The notes beneath the pieces were generated by a model. That model searched no databases and was not told the DNA's origin. It worked only from the letters and a program-made list of their open reading frames with translations. DNA of 64,000 nt from Paractinoplanes polyasparticus (GTDB lineage: Bacteria > Actinomycetota > Actinomycetes > Mycobacteriales > Micromonosporaceae), in contig NZ_JAHWFK010000040.1 of the NCBI RefSeq assembly GCF_019710575.1, positions 177,965 to 241,964 on the forward strand. Direction: 5' to 3'. How positions within the stretch are numbered: the stretch's first letter is position 1; each line of letters starts with the position of its first letter. The position numbers were made by a program, and so were the translations under genes. Below, one piece after another: positions 1 to 7,548 of this stretch.

Positions 1-1041
1 GGCGTCGATCTGGATCTCGTGGCCCTGGTCGACCGGCTTCCACGGGTCGCCCTGCGGATCCGGGAAGCCGATGAAGACGCCGCCGTTGTCGTCGCCGGGC
101 ATCATCCAGTCGAGCTTCAGCGAGTAGTTCGCGAAGGTACGCACGGGATACCACAGCAGGCCCATGCCGCCCTGCGAGCTGATGGTGCCGTCGGTCAGCG
201 TGAAGCCGCCCGGTCCGGCCTGCCGCCACTGGTCGAGGCTGGCCCGGGTGCCGTCGAACAGGGGGGTGTAGCCGCTCTCGGCCCGGCAGTCGGCCGGGCG
301 GTGGCCCGCCGCGAGCTGGATGCCCCCGAGGATCTGGCGCAGGAAGTTCTGTTCCGCGTACGACTCGTCGGTGTGCCCGAGCCCGGTGTACCAGGCCCGG
401 CCCGCGCCCACCGTTTTGCACCAGGTGATGGGATGGTCGGCGCCCATGTTGCCGCCGGAGTAGGAGCTCTCGTCCAGGGTCGCCAGCACCTTCGCGCCGC
501 CGTCACGCGGGTTGGTGCGGTAGTTGTACCACTCGTCGTAGCGTGACCAGGAGTGCGGCAGATGCGCGGTGGAGGCGTTGCCGCGGTCCTCGACGCGGAC
601 GGTCGCGGTCTGGTTGGCCGGGTGCGAGTGGAAGTACGCGCCGACCAGATTCGCGTACCAGGGCCAGTCGTACTCGGTGTCGGCCGCGGCGTGGATGCCG
701 GCAAAACCGCCGCCGTTGTTCACGTACGCCTCGAAAGCGGTCTGCTGGGCCGGATCGAGCACGTCGCCGGTGGTGGAGAGGAAGACCACCGCCTGGTATC
801 GGGCGAGGTTGGCCGGGGTGAACTGGGCGGCGTCCTCGGTCGCGGTGACGCTGAAGCCGTTCTGTGTGCCCAGTTGCTGGATGGCGGCGATGCCCCGGGG
901 GATTGATCCGTGGCGGAAACCGGCGGTCTTGGAGAACACGAGGACTTCGGTCAGCGGGCCCGCCGCGGCGGCAGGGGCGGCCGGTACGGCGAGCGTGGCG
1001 CCTGCGAGCAGAAGGGCGGCGGCGGCTCTCGACCAGTGCAT
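1..1041 (-). CDS. Secreted ThuA-like / 3-keto-disaccharide hydrolase (DUF1080) protein, C-terminus cut off by the window edge
   Basis: Reading from the ATG at 1041 gives 347 open codons that run off the left edge, so this is the N-terminal part of a longer protein. Residues 1-28 are a signal peptide (Arg, Ala/Leu-rich core, Ala-Ala-Ala end). Residues ~30-240 look like a ThuA/trehalose-utilisation glutamine-amidotransferase-like fold: EVLVFSKTAGFRH start, then FLSTTGDVLD, then GGGFAGIHAAADTEYDWPWY. After a Cys-containing linker the text GYTPLFDGT starts a DUF1080 (3-keto-disaccharide hydrolase, jelly-roll) domain, cut at DQGHEIQIDA. The pair is typical of secreted carbohydrate-degrading proteins in actinomycetes. 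Substrate is unknown. A good sigma70-type promoter lies at 1087-1115. Confidence 0.85.
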   Translation of the reverse strand, partial: MHWSRAAAALLLAGATLAVPAAPAAAAGPLTEVLVFSKTAGFRHGSIPRGIAAIQQLGTQNGFSVTATEDAAQFTPANLARYQAVVFLSTTGDVLDPAQQTAFEAYVNNGGGFAGIHAAADTEYDWPWYANLVGAYFHSHPANQTATVRVEDRGNASTAHLPHSWSRYDEWYNYRTNPRDGGAKVLATLDESSYSGGNMGADHPITWCKTVGAGRAWYTGLGHTDESYAEQNFLRQILGGIQLAAGHRPADCRAESGYTPLFDGTRASLDQWRQAGPGGFTLTDGTISSQGGMGLLWYPVRTFANYSLKLDWMMPGDDNGGVFIGFPDPQGDPWKPVDQGHEIQIDA

Positions 1042-1086
1042 GGGGATGCTCCAACCAGCTGCTCGGGGAAGGCGGCGGTGACCACC

Positions 1087-1115
1087 AGTAAACATGGGAT
1101 GACTGTTGGGGTCAA
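1087..1115 (-). promoter_or_regulatory. Promoter of the ThuA-like gene
   Basis: On the minus strand a TTGACC -35 box (1110-1115) and a TTTACT -10 box (1087-1092) are separated by 17 bases, placing the transcription start near 1080, about 40 bases before the ATG at 1041. The spacer holds CATGGGATG, a string also found in the candidate GntR operator at 4824-4836; this may be chance. Confidence 0.5.
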
Positions 1116-1196
1116 TCACGTCGGTCAATGCCCGGACGAAGGTGCGAACCGCGTGAAACGCTGGGCCACCGGGCGACATGTCGAGGTGTGACAGAG

Positions 1197-1733
1197 ATGC
1201 GAGAACGGCTGGACCGGCAACGGTACGAGGCGGTGTACGCGCACGCCTACGCCGACCTCGTCCGGTTCGTGGTCCGGCGCGGCCACCCGGTCGAGCAGGC
1301 CGAGGACGTGGTGGCCGAGGCCTTCGTCGTGGCCTGGCAGCGCCTCCCGGACCTGCCCGGCGACCTCGGCGAGGCCCGCGCCTGGCTCTTCGGCATCACC
1401 CGGCGGCTGCTGCTGGCCAAGCATCGGGCCGACACCAGAGGACAGGCTCTGGCTGTCCGGATCGCCGGCCCGGCAACGGTGGAAGGGCACGACGACCTGG
1501 TCGCCACCTCGGTCGATCTGGCCCACGCCTGGGCCCGGCTCAGCGCGATGCACCAGGAGACGCTGAGCCTTTCGGTGTGGGAGGGGCTCTCCGCCGCTCA
1601 GGCCGCCCAGGTGCTCGGCATTTCGCCGGTGGCGTTCCGGATCCGGCTCAGCCGCGCCCGGCGCCTGCTGAAGCAGAGCCTCGGCCATGTGAACTCCCCG
1701 GTGCCCGCCGGCAGCGAAAAAGGATACGCGTGA
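1197..1733 (+). CDS. ECF-type RNA polymerase sigma factor
   Basis: A 178-residue sigma-70 family protein. Region 2 is the stretch YEAVYAHAYADLVRFVV through AEDVVAEAFVVAWQRL (residues ~10-55), and region 4 is the helix-turn-helix SAAQAAQVLGISPVAFR followed by RARRLL (residues ~125-165). I chose the ATG at 1197 because GAGGTG lies 8 bases upstream; a GTG at 1188 and an ATG at 1128 are in frame but have no suitable ribosome binding site. Its stop overlaps the next ATG by one base (TGATG), so the two genes are translationally coupled. The partner is membrane-anchored and is the obvious candidate for its regulator. Confidence 0.9.
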   Translation: MRERLDRQRYEAVYAHAYADLVRFVVRRGHPVEQAEDVVAEAFVVAWQRLPDLPGDLGEARAWLFGITRRLLLAKHRADTRGQALAVRIAGPATVEGHDDLVATSVDLAHAWARLSAMHQETLSLSVWEGLSAAQAAQVLGISPVAFRIRLSRARRLLKQSLGHVNSPVPAGSEKGYA

Positions 1734-2539
1734 TGACGATCGACGATCTGCTCCGAAGCCACGACCCGGCCCGCGACGTCCCGGACGACCTGGCCCGCTC
1801 GCGGCACGCGGCGGCCACGCTGGCCCGGGTGACGGCGACCGAACCCGGAACCGGCGCCGAGGCCCGCCCGGCCCACCGCCGCCGAGTGGCCCGGTTCGCG
1901 CTGGCCGGTGTGGTCGCGCTGGCCGGCGTCGTGGCCGCCGCGCCGATCCTGGGCACCGACCACGCGGCCGTCGCGACCTGGGACGCCAAGCCACGCCCGG
2001 CCACGGCCGCGGAGGCGGCGGAGAACGCCCGCTACTGCGCGGAACTTACCCGCATCGGCTCGGGCCGCGCCCCACACATGGTGGAGGTCCGCGGCTCTTG
2101 GGTGATGACCTACCTGACGTCGGCCGACGGCGAGTCGCAGTGCCTGCGGTCGACGGTGGCGACGGCCGTCTTTCCCGACGGTGAGGGTGAGGCGCTGTCC
2201 GGTCCGCTCCTGCCCGAGCCGGCCGCGGACGACCTGGCCACCTTCGGTGTGCACCGGACGTCCGGCGGCGTCTCCTCGGGCACGCAGTTCATGGTCGCGG
2301 GCCGGGTGGGCGCGCGGGTCAAGGGCGTCGTCTTCGAGACCCAGGACATGCGGGTGCGCGCCACGGTGCAGAACGGCCGTTTCGCGGCCTGGTGGCCCCA
2401 GCGCAAGCCGTCCAGCATCGTCGGCCGGGTGCTCGACAACACCGGCTACAACGGCTCGCCCAACCCCGAGGTCACCATCACGCTCGACAACGGCAAGACC
2501 TTCACCACGCACATCAAGGACTACGACGTGAACAAGTGA
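1733..2539 (+). CDS. Membrane-anchored protein encoded with the sigma factor
   Basis: A 268-residue protein with a cytoplasmic N-terminus (MTIDDLLRSHDPARDV), one transmembrane helix at residues ~45-66 (FALAGVVALAGVVAAAPIL) and an extracellular remainder. I do not see the HxxxCxxC zinc motif of classical anti-sigma factors. Its position, coupled to the sigma gene through a TGATG overlap, suggests an anti-sigma-like or sigma-controlled envelope function, but that is inference. The C-terminal ~200 residues match no family I recognise. A GTG one codon upstream (1730) is an alternative start. The 3' end overlaps the convergent acetyltransferase gene by 19 bases. Confidence 0.8.
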   Translation: MTIDDLLRSHDPARDVPDDLARSRHAAATLARVTATEPGTGAEARPAHRRRVARFALAGVVALAGVVAAAPILGTDHAAVATWDAKPRPATAAEAAENARYCAELTRIGSGRAPHMVEVRGSWVMTYLTSADGESQCLRSTVATAVFPDGEGEALSGPLLPEPAADDLATFGVHRTSGGVSSGTQFMVAGRVGARVKGVVFETQDMRVRATVQNGRFAAWWPQRKPSSIVGRVLDNTGYNGSPNPEVTITLDNGKTFTTHIKDYDVNK

Positions 2540-2949
2540 GCGTCCGGCTCCCAGAGGAGGAGCTGGCGGTGGTGGGTGAAGCCGTTGCGGACGTAGAAGT
2601 CGACGGCGCGGCGACCGGAGTGGACGGTCACGTGCTCCAGGGCTCGGGTGCGGGCCTCGGTCAGGATCGCGGCGATCAGGGCAGTGCCGATGCCCCGGTT
2701 GCGGTGGGCCTCGCGGACCATGACCGACTGGATGTCGCCGAAGTGGCGGGTCGTCGCGCCGGCGCCGGGTACGCGTTCGGCGATCAGCAGCCAGGCCGAG
2801 CCGACCACGTGGCCGTCGACCTCGGCCACGAACGGCACGTGGGACTCGGTGTGGGTGGCCATCCAGTCGGCGAAGGGGCCGGGGTCGGTGATGTCGCGCA
2901 GTTCGGCCAGCGCGGCCACGTCGGCCGGGCCGGCCTTGCGCACGATCAC
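2521..2949 (-). CDS. GNAT-family N-acetyltransferase
   Basis: A 142-residue GNAT protein of normal single-domain length. Visible features are the beta strand HVVGSAWLLIAE, motif A with the acetyl-CoA-binding loop REAHRNRGIGTALI (R/Q-x-x-G-x-G/A type), and the C-terminal strand-helix AVDFYVRNGFTHHRQLLLWE. The acceptor substrate cannot be told. It begins with GTG inside the stop of the GntR gene (GTGA, 4-base overlap) and is the last gene of a MFS-GntR-GNAT operon, so it may modify the compound that the transporter exports and the regulator senses. Confidence 0.88.
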   Translation of the reverse strand: MIVRKAGPADVAALAELRDITDPGPFADWMATHTESHVPFVAEVDGHVVGSAWLLIAERVPGAGATTRHFGDIQSVMVREAHRNRGIGTALIAAILTEARTRALEHVTVHSGRRAVDFYVRNGFTHHRQLLLWEPDAHLFTS

Positions 2950-3611
2950 GGGGCGGCCTGGTTGATCAGAGGTTGGAGCAGGGTGGACATGGTGGCCGCG
3001 GCCCGGTCGGGGTCGCGGTCGACGATGGCCGTCACCAGGTCGGTGTGCAGTTGCGCCAGGTCGTCGGTCTCGCCGGCCACGTCGTGCAGCTGGACCTCTT
3101 CGAAGACGCCCAGCAAACCCTCGTAGACGTCCTCCAGCAACGGGTTGTGGGTGGCGGACACCACCGCGCGGTGCAGGGCGGAGTCGGCTCGTACCCGCTC
3201 GTGCAGGTCGTTGGTGGTCCAGGCGGCTTCCCGTTCGGCCAGCAGGGATCGGAGGCGCTCGGCGTCGGCGGCGGTGCGGCGCTGGGCAGCTATGCGGGCT
3301 GAGGCGGCGTCGAGGGCCAGGCGCAGCTCGAGGCTGTCGCGGCGCGAGGTGGCCGCCACCCGGCGCGAGACCGACGAGCGCAGGTCGGACGCCGAGACCA
3401 CGAACGTGCCGCGGCCCTGCTCGCGGCGCAGGATGCCCGCGGTGACCAGGGCGCCGATCGCCTCACGGACCGTGTTGCGGCCGGCGCCGCTCCACTCGAC
3501 CAGCTCGGGCTCGGTCGGGATCTTGCTGCCCACCGGCCAGCGGCCGTCGGTGACCTGGGAGCGGAAGAGTTCGGTCACGCGGGTGCCGAGTCCGGCGCGG
3601 TCAAGGGGCAC
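2946..3611 (-). CDS. GntR-family (FadR subfamily) transcriptional regulator
   Basis: A 221-residue regulator with GTG start. The N-terminal winged helix-turn-helix covers residues ~8-75 (GSKIPTEPELVEWSGAGRNTVREAIGALVTAGILRREQGRGTFV split across the usual GntR elements). The all-helical FCD ligand-binding domain follows, with the metal-binding-type pattern of Asp/His residues in SALHRAVVSATHNPLLEDVYEGL and LAQLHTDLVTAI. It sits 10 bases after the transporter gene and overlaps the acetyltransferase, so it probably autoregulates this operon. A palindrome at 4824-4836, over the transporter start, is the candidate operator. Confidence 0.9.
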   Translation of the reverse strand: MPLDRAGLGTRVTELFRSQVTDGRWPVGSKIPTEPELVEWSGAGRNTVREAIGALVTAGILRREQGRGTFVVSASDLRSSVSRRVAATSRRDSLELRLALDAASARIAAQRRTAADAERLRSLLAEREAAWTTNDLHERVRADSALHRAVVSATHNPLLEDVYEGLLGVFEEVQLHDVAGETDDLAQLHTDLVTAIVDRDPDRAAATMSTLLQPLINQAAP

Positions 3612-3621
3612 GGGGTGCAGC

Positions 3622-4824
3622 CTAACCGGCGGCCGGCGCGACCGGGCGGCACGCGGCCCGGCCGGCGACCAGGGTGACCAGCAGGGTGGCCGCGAGCAGC
3701 GCGTACGTCAGGTTCCAGCCGCCGGTGGCCTGGTGGATCGCGCCCAGCGCCAGCGGCCCGGCGCAGCCGATGCCGTAGCCGACGCCCTGGACCAGACCGG
3801 ACAGCCGGGACGCGCTCTGCGAGTTCGCCGCGCGGGCGCCGATCAGGGTCAGGCACAGCGGGAAGGTGCTCACCCCCAGCCCGAAGGCAGTCGCCCAGAC
3901 GAAGGCGCCGGCCGCCGGTGCGGCGAGCATGCCGGCGTAGCCGACGCCCATCAGCGCCACACACACCACGACGATCGGGAACGGGTTGGCCAGGCGGGTG
4001 GTCAGCGGGGGCACGACGAACGCCGCGATCAGCCCGAGGCCGGCGAACCAGGACAGCAGCAGCGCGCTCGCGGTCGGGCTCAGCCCGGCGTCGGCGAGCA
4101 TGGCCGGGAACCACGTCACCAGCGTGTAGACGTGCAGTGTGGTCATGGCCATCAGGCCGATCAGGCCCAGAACCAACGGCGTACGCCAGGAGACGCTCAC
4201 CGGCGCCGGCGGGGCCGCCTCGGCCCGGGCGCCCGGCCGCGGCATCGTGACGAACCACAGCACCGCTGCCGCCGCGGTCACCACGGCCCAGCCGCCGGCG
4301 GCCGTGCGCCAGCCGTACGCGCTGGCCAGCGGCAACGCGAGCAGCGGGGCCGCCAGCTGGCCGACCTGCAGCAACACCATGTACATCGTGCTGACCGCGT
4401 GCAGCCGCTGCGGGAAGTGCTGCTTGACGATCGGGATCAGGATGACGTTGCACGCGCCGACCCCGGCGAACGCGATGACCGTCGCGACGATCATGACGGT
4501 GGGCGACCACGCGGCGGCCCGCAGCAGGATGCCGGCGGTCGTGGCGGTCACCGCGAGCGCGGCGGTGCGCTCCAGGCCCAAGCGGCGGGCCAGCGGGGGA
4601 GCGGCGAACGCGGCCACCGCGAAGCAGGCCGTCACGATCGTGCCGATGGCGCCCGCGACCACCGGGCCGAAGTGCAGGGCGTCGCCGGCTTCGCCGGTCA
4701 GCACGCTGAATCCGGTCACCGCGGTGCGCAGGTTGAGGGCGGTCAGCGCGACGGCGAGCAGGATGCCGCGGTGCAACCGGGCCGGGGCGGGGGCGAGGAC
4801 AGTCGTGGACACCGCGACAGTCAA
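3622..4824 (-). CDS. MFS transporter, CynX/NimT-like
   Basis: A ~400-residue 12-helix major facilitator. The sequence NLRTAVTGFSVLTGEAGDAL in helix 1 and the FxxxxxPLARRLGLERT loop between helices 2 and 3 are characteristic of the cyanate/2-nitroimidazole (CynX/NimT) branch, whose members export or import small anions and drugs. The reading frame can start only at the TTG at 4824 or the GTG at 4812 because an in-frame TGA lies just upstream; the TTG lies inside a palindrome, so the GTG may be the true start. First gene of the operon with the GntR regulator and GNAT enzyme. Actual substrate unknown. Confidence 0.88.
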   Translation of the reverse strand: MTVAVSTTVLAPAPARLHRGILLAVALTALNLRTAVTGFSVLTGEAGDALHFGPVVAGAIGTIVTACFAVAAFAAPPLARRLGLERTAALAVTATTAGILLRAAAWSPTVMIVATVIAFAGVGACNVILIPIVKQHFPQRLHAVSTMYMVLLQVGQLAAPLLALPLASAYGWRTAAGGWAVVTAAAAVLWFVTMPRPGARAEAAPPAPVSVSWRTPLVLGLIGLMAMTTLHVYTLVTWFPAMLADAGLSPTASALLLSWFAGLGLIAAFVVPPLTTRLANPFPIVVVCVALMGVGYAGMLAAPAAGAFVWATAFGLGVSTFPLCLTLIGARAANSQSASRLSGLVQGVGYGIGCAGPLALGAIHQATGGWNLTYALLAATLLVTLVAGRAACRPVAPAAG

Positions 4825-4836
4825 TCATGGGATGAT
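4824..4836. promoter_or_regulatory. Candidate GntR operator
   Basis: ATCATGGGATGAT is a perfect inverted repeat (ATCAT, 3-base spacer, ATGAT). A second half-copy, GGGATGA, follows directly. It overlaps the start of the transporter gene and a TAGATT -10-like box lies just upstream on the minus strand (4843-4848). A repressor bound here would block the operon that encodes the GntR protein itself. Confidence 0.4.
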
Positions 4837-4894
4837 GGGATGAATCTAGGATGAGTATCACGACTCACGCGGTCCCGGGCGGGGTCGTCGCAGG

Positions 4895-5197
4895 ATGAGC
4901 GCCATGGACATCGAAGCCCCGCCCAAGGTCACCTCCGCCTATTACGTCCAGGCCGCCGCTTCGTTCGGCATCGCCCTGCTCGGCCTGGCCGCCGGGATCT
5001 TCTACCTTCCGGTCGGCGGGTGGATGCGGGCTTTTCTCGGGCTGGGACTGGCGTACGTGGTGACATCCGCGTTCACGCTGGCCAAGACCATCCGCGACGC
5101 GCAGGAGGTCGGCACTGTCGTCCGGCGGGTCGACCAGGCCCGGCTCGACAAGTTCCTCAGCGAGCACGACCCGTTCAGGACAACGTCCCCGAGCTGA
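4895..5197 (+). CDS. YiaA/YiaB-like two-helix inner membrane protein
   Basis: A 100-residue protein with two closely spaced transmembrane helices (residues ~17-37, AAASFGIALLGLAAGIFYLP, and ~45-63, FLGLGLAYVVTSAFTLAK) followed by a charged cytoplasmic tail. The pattern SAYYVQAAASF and YLPVGGWMRAFLGLG is that of the YiaAB two-helix family, whose molecular role is not known. It is divergent from the MFS operon with about 70 bases between them. Confidence 0.8.
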   Translation: MSAMDIEAPPKVTSAYYVQAAASFGIALLGLAAGIFYLPVGGWMRAFLGLGLAYVVTSAFTLAKTIRDAQEVGTVVRRVDQARLDKFLSEHDPFRTTSPS

Positions 5198-5288
5198 CGC
5201 CGACCGGACCCGCATATCGACTGTCGCCCATGTAAGGTCGCCTCCGGCGAGCCACCGGCCGCCGTCGTACGACAACAACGGGGACAAG

Positions 5289-7475
5289 TTGACTCACCTT
5301 CGGGGCCTGCGGCCCAAACCCATGCTTCTCATCGGCCTGACGGGGGCTGTGCTGGCCGGACTCGCGTCCGCGACGCCGGCCGTCGCTGTCGGCGGCGAAC
5401 CCGTCACGGACGCCGCCTACAACTTCGTCGCCAGTGTGCACACCGGCACGGGCGAGAACGACCTCGGCTGCACCGGCGCTCTGGTGGCGCCGCAGTGGAT
5501 CGCCACCGCCAAGGAGTGCTTCGGCCAGGTGGCTCTGGGCGCTCCCGCCCGGCCCGCCACCGTCACCGTCGGCCGCACGGACCTGACAGCGGCCGGCGGC
5601 CACACCGCCCCGGTCGTCCTGCTCGTGCCCCACCCCGACCGCAACCTCGTCCTGGCCAAGCTGGCCACCCCGGCCGCCGGCGTCACGCCGGTGCCGGTCT
5701 CCTCGGTCGCCCCGGTGGCCGGCGAGCGCCTGACCGCGGCCGGCTTCGGCCGCACCCGCACACAGTGGGTGCCCGACCGCCTGCACGGCGGCGCCTTCGA
5801 CGTGACCGAGGTCGGCGCGTCGAGCCTGACCCTCACCGGCACCGCGGCCGACTCCGTGATCTGCAAAGGCGACGCGGGCGGCCCGGCCGTGCGGACCACC
5901 GGCTCCGGCCCGGAACTGGTCGCGCTGCACGACCGTTCGTGGCAGGGCGGCTGCCTGGGCGAGACCGAGACCCGGCGCGGGGCCGTCGAGACCCGGCTGG
6001 ACGACCTGGGCGGCTGGATCCGGCAGAGCGTGGCCGACGTCAACATCTTCGGCGCCACGGCCGACGGCAAGCTCACCTGGACGGCCATCGCCTCGGCGAG
6101 CGGCGACCGGATCGGGGCCACGGTCACCTCGACCCAGTCGCTGGGCTTCACGCCCAAGGCAATGGCCACCCTCAACGTCAACACCGTGCTGGTCACCAAC
6201 GGCTCCGGCGTGCTCTACCGTGTCGACGTCACGGGCACCACCCCGGCGCTCACCTTCGGTGCGCCCGTCGAGGTGGCCCGGGGCTACACGCACGACCGGC
6301 TCACCTTCGACGGTGACGGCTCGCTGTACGGCATCGCGGGCGACACTCTGCGCCGCTACACCGTCACCACGGCAAAGCCGGGTCCGGGGAACATCATCAA
6401 CAACACGCTGGTCGGCTCGGGCTTCTCGCTGCAGTCGCTGACCGCGACCGGTCCCGACTGGATCCTCGGCGCTACCAGTGCCGGCGTCCTCCGGTCGTAC
6501 CAGATCGATGCCTTCGGCAAGTGGACCGGCGCCTCCCTGGCCACCAGCGGCTGGGGCGGCTACACCCACCTGGTGTCGCCCGGCAACGGCATCTACTACG
6601 GGCGCACATCGGCCGGCCGCCTGGCCCGCTTCGTCGACGCGGCGCCGTTCGACGGCAAGGGCACCGACATCGCGACGTTCCCCAACGACCCGGTCGACGC
6701 CAGTGGGTGGGATCAGGCGCTGCTGTCGGCTCTGCCGTTCCGCGCCTTCCCGCAGAGCCCGGCCGACGTGTCGGTCTTCGGCGCCGACGCCGCGGGTCAC
6801 CTGACCTACACCGCGATCGACTCGGCGACCGGCGACCGGGTGCCCGCCGTGACCTCGGCCGCCACCCTGGGCTTCGAGACCAAGGCGATGGCCACGCTGG
6901 ACCACGACACGGTGCTGGTCACCTCGACCGCCGGCCGGCTCTACCGCGTCGACGTGCAGACCACGCTGCCGGCCCTGACGTTTGCGGCGCCGGTGAACCT
7001 GGCCGGTGGCTGGACCCACGACCGGCTCTCCTACGACGGGTACGGGTCGCTCTACGGCATCGCCGCGGGCGTACTGCACCGGTACGAGATCGGGGCGGCC
7101 AAGCCGGTCGCAGCCGACATCACCGGCCACGTCACCGTCGGCACGGGCTTCGGCCTGACCACGCTGACCGCCACCGGCCCGGACTGGATCCTCGGCACCA
7201 CCAGCGCCGGCGTCCTGATCTCGTACAACGTCGACGAGACGGGCAAGTGGACCCGGTACGAACTGGCCGCGAGCGGCTGGACCGGGCTCACCCACCTCGT
7301 CTCGCCGGGTAACGGCTTCTACTACGCCCGCACCACCGCCGGCGGCCTGAACCGCTACAAGGACGCCCTGCCGTTCGACGGCAAGGGCACCGACATCCAG
7401 CGGTTCGACAACGACCCGGTCGACACGGCCGGCTGGACTCAGAGGCTGCTCTCCGCGCAGCCCTTCACCGCCTAG
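5289..7475 (+). CDS. Secreted trypsin-fold pseudoprotease with two tachylectin-like propellers
   Basis: A 728-residue exported protein. Residues 1-34 are a signal peptide; the start is TTG at 5289, with an ATG at 5322 as alternative. Residues ~35-245 have the S1 trypsin fold, including Cys61 and Cys77, the HPD region and the CKGDxGGP loop. All three catalytic positions are changed: the His of TAxHC is Glu76, the Asp before the L-x-L strand is Asn119, and the Ser of GDSGGP is Ala196. Residues ~248-490 and ~491-728 are two ~240-residue direct repeats with recurring LYRVDV, YGSLYGIA, TATGPDWILG, THLVSPGNG and FDGKGTDI blocks, resembling tachylectin-type carbohydrate-binding propellers. I expect a binding rather than a cutting protein. 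A strong hairpin terminator follows. Confidence 0.88.
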   Translation: MTHLRGLRPKPMLLIGLTGAVLAGLASATPAVAVGGEPVTDAAYNFVASVHTGTGENDLGCTGALVAPQWIATAKECFGQVALGAPARPATVTVGRTDLTAAGGHTAPVVLLVPHPDRNLVLAKLATPAAGVTPVPVSSVAPVAGERLTAAGFGRTRTQWVPDRLHGGAFDVTEVGASSLTLTGTAADSVICKGDAGGPAVRTTGSGPELVALHDRSWQGGCLGETETRRGAVETRLDDLGGWIRQSVADVNIFGATADGKLTWTAIASASGDRIGATVTSTQSLGFTPKAMATLNVNTVLVTNGSGVLYRVDVTGTTPALTFGAPVEVARGYTHDRLTFDGDGSLYGIAGDTLRRYTVTTAKPGPGNIINNTLVGSGFSLQSLTATGPDWILGATSAGVLRSYQIDAFGKWTGASLATSGWGGYTHLVSPGNGIYYGRTSAGRLARFVDAAPFDGKGTDIATFPNDPVDASGWDQALLSALPFRAFPQSPADVSVFGADAAGHLTYTAIDSATGDRVPAVTSAATLGFETKAMATLDHDTVLVTSTAGRLYRVDVQTTLPALTFAAPVNLAGGWTHDRLSYDGYGSLYGIAAGVLHRYEIGAAKPVAADITGHVTVGTGFGLTTLTATGPDWILGTTSAGVLISYNVDETGKWTRYELAASGWTGLTHLVSPGNGFYYARTTAGGLNRYKDALPFDGKGTDIQRFDNDPVDTAGWTQRLLSAQPFTA

Positions 7476-7490
7476 GTCCGGAACGACCGG

Positions 7491-7520
7491 AGCCGCACAC
7501 CCCGAACGGGGTGTGCGGCT
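7491..7520. terminator. Bidirectional rho-independent terminator
   Basis: A perfect 13-bp stem (AGCCGCACACCCC, loop GAAC, GGGGTGTGCGGCT) followed by CTTGTCTTTCT. It lies between the convergent ends of the pseudoprotease gene (7475) and the lysyl oxidase gene (7549), and can serve both. Confidence 0.9.
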
Positions 7521-7548
7521 CTTGTCTTTCTCGCCGGCTGCGAGCGGG

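Noticed and set aside
1128..1196. Longer sigma factor starting at the ATG at 1128
   Set aside because: No ribosome binding site precedes it, and the extension is not part of sigma region 2; the ATG at 1197 is well placed.
5175..7295. A 706-codon open frame on the minus strand opposite the pseudoprotease gene, and similar very long opposite-strand frames at 11193-14411 and 27573-31442
   Set aside because: They are shadows caused by high GC at third positions: low-complexity Arg/Gly/Val-rich translations, no domain, no ribosome site, and each lies opposite a well-supported gene. In the third case only the end (27573-28082) is a real gene.
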